A stretch of DNA of 24,513 nt, from contig CAIWVT010000529.1 of the NCBI GenBank assembly GCA_903916135.1, forward strand, positions 1 through 24,513, in the 5' to 3' direction. The stretch is from an uncultured bacterium. Lineage in GTDB: Bacteria; Bacteroidota; Bacteroidia; Bacteroidales; CAIWKO01. The notes beneath the pieces are model-generated. The model worked only from the letters and a program-made list of their open reading frames with translations. It was not told where the DNA came from and searched no databases. Shown here in pieces: positions 1 through 8,411 of the stretch. Every line of letters begins with the position of its first letter. The first letter of the stretch is position 1. A program made the position numbers and the translations under genes.

Positions 1-401
1 ATTCTTCTTACTATAGAGTTGTTAGTACTGTTAAAAAGTCGCTGAAAAAAACTTGCAAAAACCACTTATTAAAAATTACTAACAAAAATGCAAGAGTTAT
101 TAGAACGTAAAATTGTAAAAATTAATATACTAAAAATTTATCAACAACGGTGTGAAAATGTCTGTAGGTGAAAAATTTTATTTAATTTTACCTTGAAAAC
201 TTGTTGACAATTTTTGGTAAGTTTTTGAGGAGCGAACTTATCAAAAGATAAACCGACTTATCAAAGGTTTTGAACATTTGAATTGTTGAAAAAATAAAAG
301 CTTGGCTTTGAAAAAAGTATAAAAAAAACGTTTTATAAGGGGTTTAAAAATCAAGAATATAAAAAATAGAGAACAAAATAATTATTAACAATCACAAATT
401 A
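1..401. other. Non-coding AT-rich region with DnaA-box-like motifs
   Basis: No convincing gene lies here. The stretch is very AT-rich and carries several 9-mers close to a DnaA box: TTATCAACA at 138, TGTTGACAA at 202, TTATCAAAA at 238, TTATCAAAG at 258 and TGTTGAAAA at 285. It also serves as the leader of rpiB. In DNA this AT-rich some matches are expected by chance, and neither dnaA nor another origin-linked gene is visible, so origin function is only a possibility. I found no clear Bacteroidetes promoter pair. Confidence 0.3.
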
Positions 402-842
402 ATGGAAACAATAGGAATTGGATGTGATCATGCAGGCTACGATTTGAAAGAAATTGTGAAACACTATTTGGAATCAAAAGGCTATACCGTAAAAGATTAC
501 GGAACCTCAAGCACCCAAAGAGTGGATTACCCCGATTTTATTCACCCATTGGCTTCCGATATTAATAAAGGAGTTTACCAAAGAGGCATTATTATATGCG
601 GAAGCGGAAATGGCGTTTCGATGACGGCAAATAAGTATGTGAATGTTCGGGCTGCCTTATGTTGGAAGACAGAGATTGCCGAAATGGCGCGCTTGCATAA
701 TGATGCGAACGTTCTGTCTCTTCCTGCACGTTATATAACTGTTGATGAAGCAAAACAAATTGTAGATGTATTTCTCCACACCGCTTTCGAAGGCGGACGA
801 CATGAAGTTAGAGTTCAAAAGATAAAAAACATTATTGTATAA
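402..842 (+). CDS. rpiB: Ribose 5-phosphate isomerase B
   Basis: This 146-residue protein belongs to the RpiB/LacAB sugar-phosphate isomerase family, which interconverts ribulose 5-phosphate and ribose 5-phosphate in the non-oxidative pentose phosphate pathway in the cytosol. The N-terminal GCDHAGYDLK segment (Asp9, His10) and the CGSGNGVSMTANK phosphate-binding loop with the catalytic-type Cys near residue 66 are the family signatures. The length is normal for the family and the gene looks intact. The ATG at 402 puts the first beta strand (IGIGCDH) right at the N-terminus, as expected. The stop is followed after only three bases by the next start, so it is probably co-transcribed with the LutB-like gene, although no metabolic link is obvious. 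Confidence 0.93.
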   Translation: METIGIGCDHAGYDLKEIVKHYLESKGYTVKDYGTSSTQRVDYPDFIHPLASDINKGVYQRGIIICGSGNGVSMTANKYVNVRAALCWKTEIAEMARLHNDANVLSLPARYITVDEAKQIVDVFLHTAFEGGRHEVRVQKIKNIIV

Positions 843-845
843 GAT

Positions 846-2228
846 ATGAGCGACAAACAAAAAGAATTTTCACGGAAAGCCGAAATCAAAGCGTTCGATA
901 TAACGCATCGGAAAATATTAAACTTCAATATTGGTAAATACGACGCAGCCGTGCTTCGCGGCAAAGAACAATTCTCAAATCTGCCCTTGGCGAAGCAGCG
1001 CATATCGGTGATAAAACATCGTGCGGTGAACGATATGGAAGATTATCTGAAAGAGTTTGAATATAATTTCACCAAAAACGGCGGCAAGGTGATTTGGGCA
1101 CAAAATGCTCAGGTTGCCATCGAAGAAATTGTGAAGATATGTGTGAAAACCGAAGCCACCAAGATAGTGAAGTCAAAATCTATGGCAACGGAGGAGCTCG
1201 ATTTTAATGAGGAATTGGAAAAACATCACATAGAATCGGTGGAAACAGATTTGGGCGAATATATAGTGCAGATTGCGGGCGAAAAACCCTATCATATCAT
1301 CACCCCGGCGATGCACAAATCCAAGGAAGATGTGGCAAAGCTTTTCAATGAGAAGTTTAATTTGCCTATTGAAAGCACTCCCGAACAAATCACGGCTTTT
1401 GTGCGCGAACTGTTGCGCAATAAGTTTGTCAATGCTGAAATAGGTGTTTCGGGTGTCAATTTTATTTTGCCCGATGTGGGCGCCATTGCGTTGACGGAAA
1501 ACGAAGGCAATGCCCTGATGTCGGTTTCTTTCCCTAAGATACATATCGCGATAGCAGGTATTGACAAAATCATTCCTTCGATGAAAGATTTGGGATTGAT
1601 TTGGCCCGTGTTGGCAGCTCATGGCACAGGGCAGAACATCACCGTGTATAATTCCATACTATCCGGTCCGCGCCAAGAAGGCGAAACCGACGGACCCGAG
1701 GAGATGTATGTGGTGTTGTTAGACAACGGACGCTCCAACCTGTTGGCACAAAAAGACCAAAAGGTGGCGTTTACGTGCATCCGCTGCGGTGCTTGTTTGA
1801 ATGCCTGCCCTGTGTATAAAAACATCGGCGGACACACCTACGACGTGGTATATACCGGTCCTATCGGCTCAGTGGTTACGCCTCACATCAGCGGTATGAA
1901 AGAATACAAACATTTGAGTTTCGCCTCATCGCTCTGCGGAAAATGTACGGAAGTGTGTCCGGCAGGCATCAAATTGCATAAACTGTTGCTCTATAACCGA
2001 CGCGACGTTGTGGAACAACATCTATCGCGCTACATGGATAGAATTGTGATGTATGGTTGGAAAAAAGCGATGCTAAACCGTTGGATATTCGACAAACCCA
2101 GCGCGAAAATGAAGAACTCGGTTATCCGTTTGTTTTTCCGCAATGCTTGGGGTCCGCGGCGCGATGTGCCTGTGGTGCAACCCAAATCGTTTAATCAGAT
2201 GTGGAAAGAAATGAAGGGCATAAAATAA
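846..2228 (+). CDS. lutB: LutB/LldF-type iron-sulfur protein (lactate utilization family)
   Basis: This 460-residue protein matches the LutB (YkgF) family, the iron-sulfur subunit of the LutABC L-lactate oxidation complex. A LUD (DUF162) domain spans roughly residues 60-290. A ferredoxin-type motif follows, CIRCGACLNACP (Cys311, 314, 317, 321), and then a second cluster motif, CGKCTEVCPAG (Cys364, 367, 371). No lutA or lutC is nearby, so it may act with partners encoded elsewhere or do a different redox job. It starts 3 bp after rpiB and ends 6 bp before the next gene, which suggests one transcript. The length is close to the family norm and no lesion is visible. The family assignment is strong; lactate as substrate is inferred from the family. 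Confidence 0.85.
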   Translation: MSDKQKEFSRKAEIKAFDITHRKILNFNIGKYDAAVLRGKEQFSNLPLAKQRISVIKHRAVNDMEDYLKEFEYNFTKNGGKVIWAQNAQVAIEEIVKICVKTEATKIVKSKSMATEELDFNEELEKHHIESVETDLGEYIVQIAGEKPYHIITPAMHKSKEDVAKLFNEKFNLPIESTPEQITAFVRELLRNKFVNAEIGVSGVNFILPDVGAIALTENEGNALMSVSFPKIHIAIAGIDKIIPSMKDLGLIWPVLAAHGTGQNITVYNSILSGPRQEGETDGPEEMYVVLLDNGRSNLLAQKDQKVAFTCIRCGACLNACPVYKNIGGHTYDVVYTGPIGSVVTPHISGMKEYKHLSFASSLCGKCTEVCPAGIKLHKLLLYNRRDVVEQHLSRYMDRIVMYGWKKAMLNRWIFDKPSAKMKNSVIRLFFRNAWGPRRDVPVVQPKSFNQMWKEMKGIK

Positions 2229-2234
2229 ACCCGC

Positions 2235-2714
2235 ATGAAAAAGATTTTGGCTTTCGATTGTGATCTGACAGAGGATTATAGCGCCATTGCGCTCAGCACT
2301 CATCTGAAAGATTACAAACTTTGTTGGAATCTGAATACGGTTTTAGATATCAATCTGCAAAAAAACACCAATTTCGTTTCCTCCAAAAAGAAACCAAACC
2401 TCGAAGAATATTCTTTTTTTTATCATGAAGATAAAGAACAAAGAAACGTTCTCTGTCTATTGGCAAACAAAAAAAACAATGTGTTGTTGTTGGATAAAAT
2501 GCCCGAGACAGACTTTCTGCTGCTGATAAGAGGCAAGATGAGCGCCGATAAAATCAAAGCGATGATAAAAACCATCCGCAGCATAACCAACATTTTGACC
2601 GCTTTTGTAATCAACATGGCAAAATATAGCGAAATGAATAGCTTGCTGAGCGATTTGGAACTGCATTGCATACAAGTATTGCCGAAGGAGGAAAAGAGGC
2701 GGGGGAAGGAATAA
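2235..2714 (+). CDS. IPExxxVDY-family-like hypothetical protein
   Basis: This 159-residue soluble protein has no recognisable catalytic motif. Its layout resembles the Bacteroidetes IPExxxVDY family: an N-terminal stretch (LTEDYSAIALSTHLKDYKLCWNLN), a middle strand region, and a MPETDFLLLIRG segment that looks like a shortened version of the name-giving IPE...VDYFL motif, followed by a helical C-terminus. The family has no established function. The ATG at 2235 follows the LutB-like stop by 6 bp, consistent with being the last gene of the rpiB-lutB transcript. The C-terminal tail (KEEKRRGKE) is charged and runs straight into repetitive DNA, so the last residues may not be conserved. The family call is from memory of its pattern and is moderate. 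Confidence 0.6.
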   Translation: MKKILAFDCDLTEDYSAIALSTHLKDYKLCWNLNTVLDINLQKNTNFVSSKKKPNLEEYSFFYHEDKEQRNVLCLLANKKNNVLLLDKMPETDFLLLIRGKMSADKIKAMIKTIRSITNILTAFVINMAKYSEMNSLLSDLELHCIQVLPKEEKRRGKE

Positions 2715-3551
2715 AATACCAAATACCAAAAGGGGCGGGCTCAGTTGGCAGGTACGAGACAAGGTTAAAGTTTCGGGTTTTGGGTTTATGGAGGGGGAAT
2801 TATAATACTGTGGCAGGAAATATGGTTGCTGGCATAGACAGTAAGAGTTCTGTGATACACAAAAACATTTCTGTGGCACACAGTAGGAGTTCTGTGATAC
2901 ATAAAAACATTTCTTTGGCACATAGTAAGAGTTTTGTGATACACAAAAACAATTCTGTGGCACACAGTAAGAGTTCTGTGATACATAAAAACATTTCTGT
3001 GGCACACAGTAGGAGTTCTGTGATACATAAAAACATTTCTGTGGCACACAGTAAGAGTTCTGTGGTACATAAAAACATTTCTGTGGCACACAGTAAAAGT
3101 TCTGTTATACACAAAAACAATTCTGTGGTACACAAAAACAGTTCTGTGATACACAGTAAGAGTTCTGTGATACATAAAAACAGTGCTGTGGCACACAGTA
3201 AGAGTTCCGTGATACATAAAAACAGTGCTGTGGCACACAATAAGAGTTCTGTCGAGGCTTTGGAAAGGGTTGTGGGAGTAGGGATAGGTGGGTTTTTTGG
3301 GGTAAAAAGTGGTGTTTTGGAGAATGAAAAATTAGCAATGAAAAATTTTAAGAGGATTGCAATGGGATTATGTTTTGTTTTTATGGATAGAGGCGCAAAA
3401 TAGGATAGAGGAAGAGACGCAAAATTAAATATTTTTCACGTTTGTTGATAGAGTGCTTAATTATTCGTAATTTTTTGTAATTTTTTGCTTGTATATTCAC
3501 AATCTTTATTAATTTAGCAGCGTAAATATTTCTCTCTTAAATTACCATATT
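2715..3551. other. Non-coding region holding tandem array A
   Basis: No gene is supported here. The region contains a 21-bp tandem array (2848-3246). Beyond it is G-rich DNA, a direct repeat of GGATAGAGG...CGCAAAAT around 3385-3427, and an AT-rich leader (3430-3551) in front of the redox operon. That leader contains the doublet GTAATTTTTT twice in a row. Several frames on both strands stay open across the array only because 21 is a multiple of three and the unit has no stop codon in those frames. Confidence 0.7.
2848..3246. repeat. Tandem array A: 19 contiguous 21-bp units
   Basis: Nineteen units of exactly 21 bp follow one another without spacers. Two unit types mostly alternate, giving a 42-bp super-period. 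One reads TTCTGTGATACA(C/T)A then AAAACAT; the other reads TTCTGTGGCACACAG then TAAGAG. The alternation breaks near units 13-16 (3100-3183), where same-type units adjoin and one hybrid unit (3142-3162) joins the two types. A degenerate unit precedes the array (2827-2847) and the repeat fades after 3246. Most units contain the short dyad TGTG-N3-CACA, and the second type contains CTGTG-GCA-CACAG. The array has no unique spacers, so it is not CRISPR. Function is unknown. Confidence 0.95.
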
Positions 3552-4421
3552 ATGTCGAAAACAGTTCATCGTCTATTTATTTTAATTTTGGTGCTTATAG
3601 TTGCCGCTATATTAGCCTATGTGTTATATATAGGACTCAGCTTTTATCAAACGGGCATATCGGAGCGTTTTTTTCATCCCGATTATAAAATGCTGAAACC
3701 AAGCGGCATCTTAGGTCATGGCTTCGGGATATTTGGTTCGGCGTTTATGCTCATCGGCGTACTAATCTATATGCTGCGCAAGCGGATTCGGACGTTTTTC
3801 CGCCTTGGGCAACTGAAATATTGGTTGGAGTTTCATATCTTCCTGTGCACTTTAGGTCCGATTTTGGTGCTGTATCACACCTCATTTAAATTTGGCGGCA
3901 TCGTTGCTATCAGTTTTTGGAGTATGGTGGCGGTGTTTCTCAGTGGCATTATTGGCAGGTTTATCTACATCCAAATTCCGAGAAACATGGATGGTAGGGA
4001 ATTAAGCCTGAGCGAAATCAATGCGATGAAAAACACCGATGATGCCAATCTTGACCAATTTCAGTCGCTCAGCGCTGAAAGTCATCAAGAAATACGCAAC
4101 CTGACACAAAAGAAAATAGGGATTTATCATGGCAATCTGCTGACGAGTTATTTCAAAACGTATTTTGAAGATAAACGAACGCTGAATCGCATCAAAGGCA
4201 TCGTGAAAACCAATAAAGTTTCGCCTGCGGAATCCAAAAAGATTATCGGGCTTGCCAAAGATGAGTTGTCGTTAAACCGAAAAATTGACCGCCTGACGAG
4301 CATGCAAAATTTGCTGAAATATTGGCATGTGGTGCATCTGCCTTTTGCTTTTGTGATGCTTATTGTGATGATTATTCATGTGGTGATAACGATTATGTTT
4401 GGCTCAAGGTGGCTATTTTAA
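3552..4421 (+). CDS. Cytochrome b-like / ferric-reductase-like membrane protein
   Basis: This 289-residue integral membrane protein has about five hydrophobic segments, near residues 8-29, 54-74, 92-110, 118-139 and 262-283. Histidines fall within or beside them (His56, His95, His109, His259, His262, His276), a pattern fitting b-type haem ligation in ferric-reductase-like or cytochrome b561-like proteins. A soluble, charged loop of roughly 120 residues separates the fourth and last segments. It is the first gene of a tight operon, 6 bp ahead of a Fe-S flavoprotein and upstream of two multihaem cytochromes, so it probably carries electrons across the cytoplasmic membrane or exchanges them with quinone. 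Which histidines bind haem cannot be settled from one sequence. Family naming is moderate. Confidence 0.65.
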   Translation: MSKTVHRLFILILVLIVAAILAYVLYIGLSFYQTGISERFFHPDYKMLKPSGILGHGFGIFGSAFMLIGVLIYMLRKRIRTFFRLGQLKYWLEFHIFLCTLGPILVLYHTSFKFGGIVAISFWSMVAVFLSGIIGRFIYIQIPRNMDGRELSLSEINAMKNTDDANLDQFQSLSAESHQEIRNLTQKKIGIYHGNLLTSYFKTYFEDKRTLNRIKGIVKTNKVSPAESKKIIGLAKDELSLNRKIDRLTSMQNLLKYWHVVHLPFAFVMLIVMIIHVVITIMFGSRWLF

Positions 4422-4427
4422 AAGGGT

Positions 4428-5762
4428 ATGGAAACGCTCATTGAAAATATAGTTATTTATGGTTCAGTCATTTTATTGTGTCTGATAGTTGTGGTGTTTT
4501 ATCTTTTGCGTCAAAAGAAGAAATCGAAAATCGTTGAAGCGAAAATTAAAAAGGCAAAGGAAGAGGGCTTGTATGAACCTGTTTCGCTGCATCCTTATGT
4601 GGATGAAAACCGCTGTATAAAGTCGGGGGCATGCATTGCAGCTTGTCCCGAAAAGGATATCTTGGGCATACGGAATGGCAAAGCCACCACCATCAATGCG
4701 TCGCGCTGTATAGGGCATGGCGCCTGTTTTCATGCCTGCCCCACGCAAGCTATTTCGCTGTTCATCGGCACCGAAAAACGTGGGGTGGATTTACCGCATG
4801 TGAATCAGAATTTTGAAACAAATATTCATGGAGTGTATATTGCAGGCGAATTGGGCGGCATGGGCTTGGTGAAGAATTCGGTGGAACAAGGCAAACAAGC
4901 CGTGGAACATATTGTGAAATCTTTGGATAAAGAACATCATGCCACCTACGATTTGATTATTGTTGGAGCAGGTCCCGCGGGTATTGCGGCGGCGCTCATG
5001 GCAAAAAAACACAATATCAAAGCCCTCATTTTGGAACAAGACACCTTGGGCGGCACGGTGTTTACCTTTCCCCGAGCCAAAGTGGTGATGACCTCGCCTA
5101 TGGATTTGCCTCTCTACGGAAAAGTGAAACTGTATGAAACCTCCAAAACAGAACTCTTGGGGTTGTGGGAAACCGTCATCAAAACCAATAATATTGCGCT
5201 GAAAGAAAACTCGAAAGTGGAAGCCATCACGGTAGAGCAAGGGTTTTTCACTATAGCTACCCTGTCGGGCGAAACCTATACGGCAAAAAAAGTGTTGTTA
5301 TCTATCGGAAGACGCGGCACCCCTCGCAAACTGAACATCCCGGGCGAAGAGCACGAAAAAGTGGCGTATCGTCTGTTGGAACCTGAACTCATTCAAGATA
5401 AAAATATAATGGTGGTCGGTGGTGGCGATTCGGCTATCGAATCGGCTCTACTGTTGGCAGACAACAATCATGTCATACTTTCCTATCGCAGCGAAAAATT
5501 TAGCCGTATCAAATCTTCCAATAAGGATAAAATAACGGAAGCTATCGCAAAAGGAAGTATTGATATGCGTTTTAATACGAGTTTAATTTCTATTGAAAAA
5601 GATAGCATAACCCTCACCCATGTTATAGACAAACAAGAAGTAACGCTAAAAAACGACTTGGTGTATATTTTTGCAGGAGGGGAATTGCCTACGGAGTTTC
5701 TACAGAAAATAGGCATACATGTGAATAAGAAGTTTGGCGAAGCAATTTTGAAACACAAATAA
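4428..5762 (+). CDS. Membrane-anchored ferredoxin / NAD(P)-FAD pyridine nucleotide-disulfide oxidoreductase-like protein
   Basis: This 444-residue protein has an N-terminal membrane anchor (residues 8-27), then two ferredoxin-like motifs, CIKSGACIAACP (Cys63, 69, 73) and CIGHGACFHACP (Cys94, 100, 104). A linker with GVYIAGELGGMGLV follows, then a TrxR-like flavoprotein module with an FAD-binding GAGPAG (180-185) and a NAD(P)-binding GGGDSA (331-336). Both Fe-S motifs have a non-Cys residue where the second Cys of CxxCxxCxxxCP is expected (Ser66, His97). No TrxR redox CxxC is present, so thioredoxin reduction is unlikely. With a b-type membrane protein before it and multihaem cytochromes after, it probably moves electrons between NAD(P)H and the membrane carrier. 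The direction and the electron donor are inference. Confidence 0.75.
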   Translation: METLIENIVIYGSVILLCLIVVVFYLLRQKKKSKIVEAKIKKAKEEGLYEPVSLHPYVDENRCIKSGACIAACPEKDILGIRNGKATTINASRCIGHGACFHACPTQAISLFIGTEKRGVDLPHVNQNFETNIHGVYIAGELGGMGLVKNSVEQGKQAVEHIVKSLDKEHHATYDLIIVGAGPAGIAAALMAKKHNIKALILEQDTLGGTVFTFPRAKVVMTSPMDLPLYGKVKLYETSKTELLGLWETVIKTNNIALKENSKVEAITVEQGFFTIATLSGETYTAKKVLLSIGRRGTPRKLNIPGEEHEKVAYRLLEPELIQDKNIMVVGGGDSAIESALLLADNNHVILSYRSEKFSRIKSSNKDKITEAIAKGSIDMRFNTSLISIEKDSITLTHVIDKQEVTLKNDLVYIFAGGELPTEFLQKIGIHVNKKFGEAILKHK

Positions 5763-5775
5763 ACGTTTAAGCACT

Positions 5776-7359
5776 ATGAGGCGTACGAAATATATACTAC
5801 TAATTTTGTTGATTTTCTTTGGCAGAAATGTGTTTGCACAGATTTCACCCGGAGATTTAACGGTGCTTCATGCGCAGTTGGAAGGTATTTCCAATTGCAC
5901 GCTCTGTCATATTTTGGGACAGCAGTTGTCGAACGATAAATGTTTAGCATGTCATACCGAGCTGAAAGAACGCATTGCTATCAACAAAGGCTACCATGCT
6001 TCCAGAGAAGTGAAAGGCAAGACATGCGCCACCTGCCACAGCGAACATCATGGCAGAAATTTCCAAATCGTGAAATTTGATGCGGCGACCTTCAATCATG
6101 CTTTAAGCGGCTTCACGCTCACCAATGCGCATGCCAAAAAGAAATGTGCCGATTGTCACACGGCAAAGAATATTACGAATGCGAAGGCAAAAGCAAAGAA
6201 ATTCACCTATTTGGGATTGAAAACCAACTGCGTGAATTGCCACACAGATTATCATCAAGGCACCCTGTCAACCAATTGCCTGACATGTCATGAAGAAAAT
6301 GCGTTCAAGCCCGCATCCAAGTTCCGACACACCTCTGCCAAGTATCAATTGACGGGTAAGCACATCAATGTGGAATGTATCAAGTGTCATAAAGTGGAGA
6401 CCAACAATGGGGTGAAATCTCAAAAGTTCACTGGCTTGCAATTCGGCAGTTGTATCAATTGCCATGAGGATGTACATAAGAATCAGTTTGGGCAAAACTG
6501 TTTGCAATGCCACTCCAACGAGTCATTTGTCGTTACAAAGGACATAAAGAACTTCGACCATAGCAAAACAAAATATAAACTGGAAGAAAAGCACTTAAAT
6601 GTAGAATGTAAGGCTTGTCATAAGATCAATTTTACGACACCGCTCAAATTTCAAAAGTGTACGGATTGCCATAAAGATTACCATAAAGGACAGTTCACGA
6701 AAGATAATGCTACTCCTGACTGTATCACCTGCCACAATTTGAGTGGGTTTGTCAATGCGCTTTACACCATTGACCAACATAATAAAGGTGTGTTTCCGCT
6801 TCAGGGTGCCCATGTGGCAGCGCCTTGTTTTGAATGTCATAAAAAGACCGCGACATGGTCGTTCAGAGATGTGGGCAAAAAATGTATTGATTGCCACAAA
6901 AACTATCATGGCGATGCCATCAGCAAGAAATATTATCCCGAAGACAATTGCCTCAGTTGCCATACCGAAGCCACCTGGACCAACATCACTTTCGACCATG
7001 CCAAAACAAACTTCAAACTTCAAGGTGCCCACCAAAACCAATCCTGTCGGAAGTGTCATTTTTCTGAAAGTAAAGAGGGCATCGCGCTGCAGAAGTTCGC
7101 CAATTTATCTATGAATTGCTCGAACTGTCATGCGGATAAACATAACAATCAATTTGACAAAGATGGCGTCACCGATTGCAACAATTGTCATGAATTTGAC
7201 AATTGGAAAGCCTCAAAATTTAACCATAACACCACGGCATTCAAGTTGGAAGGCAAGCATGCCAATGTGCTGTGCAACAAATGCCATAAACCAACACAGA
7301 CAAATAACGTCCTTTATATTCACTATAAAATTAGCGTAAAATGCGAATCCTGTCATTAA
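5776..7359 (+). CDS. Multihaem cytochrome c (20 CxxCH), cytochrome c3-like
   Basis: This 527-residue exported protein has a signal peptide (hydrophobic residues 5-21, cleavage likely after VFA) and 20 CxxCH haem c motifs spread over its whole length, many followed by further His that can act as distal ligands. Recurring HxNVECxxCH-like blocks (for example GKHINVECIKCH, EKHLNVECKACH, GKHANVLCNKCH) show it grew by internal duplication of a cytochrome c3/c7-like unit. It should be periplasmic or attached to an outer surface and work as an electron wire. The last five residues, CESCH, are themselves a haem motif, and the coding sequence overlaps the next gene by 19 bp. Haem count is read directly; the electron partner is inferred from the operon. 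Confidence 0.88.
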   Translation: MRRTKYILLILLIFFGRNVFAQISPGDLTVLHAQLEGISNCTLCHILGQQLSNDKCLACHTELKERIAINKGYHASREVKGKTCATCHSEHHGRNFQIVKFDAATFNHALSGFTLTNAHAKKKCADCHTAKNITNAKAKAKKFTYLGLKTNCVNCHTDYHQGTLSTNCLTCHEENAFKPASKFRHTSAKYQLTGKHINVECIKCHKVETNNGVKSQKFTGLQFGSCINCHEDVHKNQFGQNCLQCHSNESFVVTKDIKNFDHSKTKYKLEEKHLNVECKACHKINFTTPLKFQKCTDCHKDYHKGQFTKDNATPDCITCHNLSGFVNALYTIDQHNKGVFPLQGAHVAAPCFECHKKTATWSFRDVGKKCIDCHKNYHGDAISKKYYPEDNCLSCHTEATWTNITFDHAKTNFKLQGAHQNQSCRKCHFSESKEGIALQKFANLSMNCSNCHADKHNNQFDKDGVTDCNNCHEFDNWKASKFNHNTTAFKLEGKHANVLCNKCHKPTQTNNVLYIHYKISVKCESCH

Positions 7360-8357
7360 TAATTGGGTATGCTGTGCTTTATTTAGTTGGAGCCTACACC
7401 CCCACCGACTCGCCTCACGGCAAAGACTTCAAGATAAGCTGTTCCACCTGTCACAGCTCTAAAGGGTGGGCATTAGATAAAGAAATATACTCCTTCGACC
7501 ATGCGAGCACCAAAATGCCGTTGACGGGGCAACATAAAGACATTAACTGCCGCTTGTGCCACGCTTCTTTGGTCTTTGCCGAAGCAAAAGCAAAAACCGA
7601 ATGTGTCCAATGTCACGAAGATGTGCATAGCAACACTGTAGGTAAATTTTGCGACAAATGTCATACCTCCCAATCGTGGTTGGTCAATAATATCACTGAA
7701 ATCCATCAGCAAAGTCGATTTCCCCTTGTGGGAGTTCACACCATCGCCGAATGTCAGCAATGTCACAAATCCGAATCCTTGCTACGCTATGATGTCCAAG
7801 GGGTGGAGTGCATTGATTGTCATCGGGAGAATTATTTGGCAACAAGCAACCCGCGCCATGAAGGTATCTTTTCAACAGATTGTAGCGAATGTCATAATAT
7901 TTACTCCTACGAATGGGGCGGTTCAGGATTCAATCATAACTTCTTTCCGCTCACCTTAGGTCATTCCAATCTTCAGTGTTCGCAATGCCACACCAATAAC
8001 AATTTCACATCGCTATCCACCGATTGTTATTCATGCCATAAAGACGATTATGAAGCCACTACTAATCCACCGCATAATTCGGGATGCTATTCAACCGATT
8101 GTAAAATATGCCACACCACCAACCCAGGTTGGGGCACAGTAATTCAACACGAGAGCTATTTCCCTATAAGTTCGGGAAACCATGCCGGAATCGCATGCAA
8201 TCAGTGTCACACCAACCCTGCCAATTGCACCTATGATTGTCTTGGATGTCATAACAATCAAGCCAATATAACCAATCAACATGGAGACGTTGGTGGATTT
8301 ACCTATACGAGCACCGCTTGTTTCAACTGCCATCCTAGAGGCGTGGGCGGAGATTAA
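7341..8357 (+). CDS. Multihaem cytochrome c (13 CxxCH)
   Basis: This 338-residue protein has a signal peptide (MRILSLIIGYAVLYLVGA) and 13 CxxCH motifs, from CSTCH near residue 34 to CFNCH near the C-terminus. It has the same cytochrome c3-like spacing as the preceding gene, including GxHxxxxCxxCH blocks, so the two are probably paralogous parts of one conduit. The ATG at 7341 lies inside the end of the previous gene in a different frame, and the 19-bp overlap suggests translational coupling. The own signal peptide argues against the two being one gene broken by a frameshift. It is likely periplasmic or outer-membrane associated, passing electrons between the 20-haem protein and the barrel that follows. 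Confidence 0.87.
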   Translation: MRILSLIIGYAVLYLVGAYTPTDSPHGKDFKISCSTCHSSKGWALDKEIYSFDHASTKMPLTGQHKDINCRLCHASLVFAEAKAKTECVQCHEDVHSNTVGKFCDKCHTSQSWLVNNITEIHQQSRFPLVGVHTIAECQQCHKSESLLRYDVQGVECIDCHRENYLATSNPRHEGIFSTDCSECHNIYSYEWGGSGFNHNFFPLTLGHSNLQCSQCHTNNNFTSLSTDCYSCHKDDYEATTNPPHNSGCYSTDCKICHTTNPGWGTVIQHESYFPISSGNHAGIACNQCHTNPANCTYDCLGCHNNQANITNQHGDVGGFTYTSTACFNCHPRGVGGD

Positions 8358-8411
8358 TTGTTTAGGATATAAATTTGGATGGATAGGCGTATTTTTGGGG
8401 GGAAAAAGTAT

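Noticed and set aside
2848..3246. A CRISPR array
   Set aside because: Units are contiguous with no unique spacers, and no cas genes are present. The same applies to arrays B and C.
2666..3403. A long open frame on the plus strand through array A, encoding 7-residue repeats such as SSVIHKN
   Set aside because: It starts inside the preceding gene in another frame. Its openness follows from a 21-bp unit without stops; several minus-strand frames are open over the same DNA too. No ribosome-binding site or conserved domain is visible.
3440..3500. A TTTG/TAnnTTTG promoter for the redox operon
   Set aside because: TTTG at about 3440 is present but no correctly spaced TAnnTTTG follows; only TA-rich near-matches occur, so I did not list it.
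7341..7359. The two cytochrome genes as one gene split by a sequencing error
   Set aside because: The second protein begins with its own signal peptide at the overlap, which would be odd within a fused cytochrome. Read data could still overturn this.
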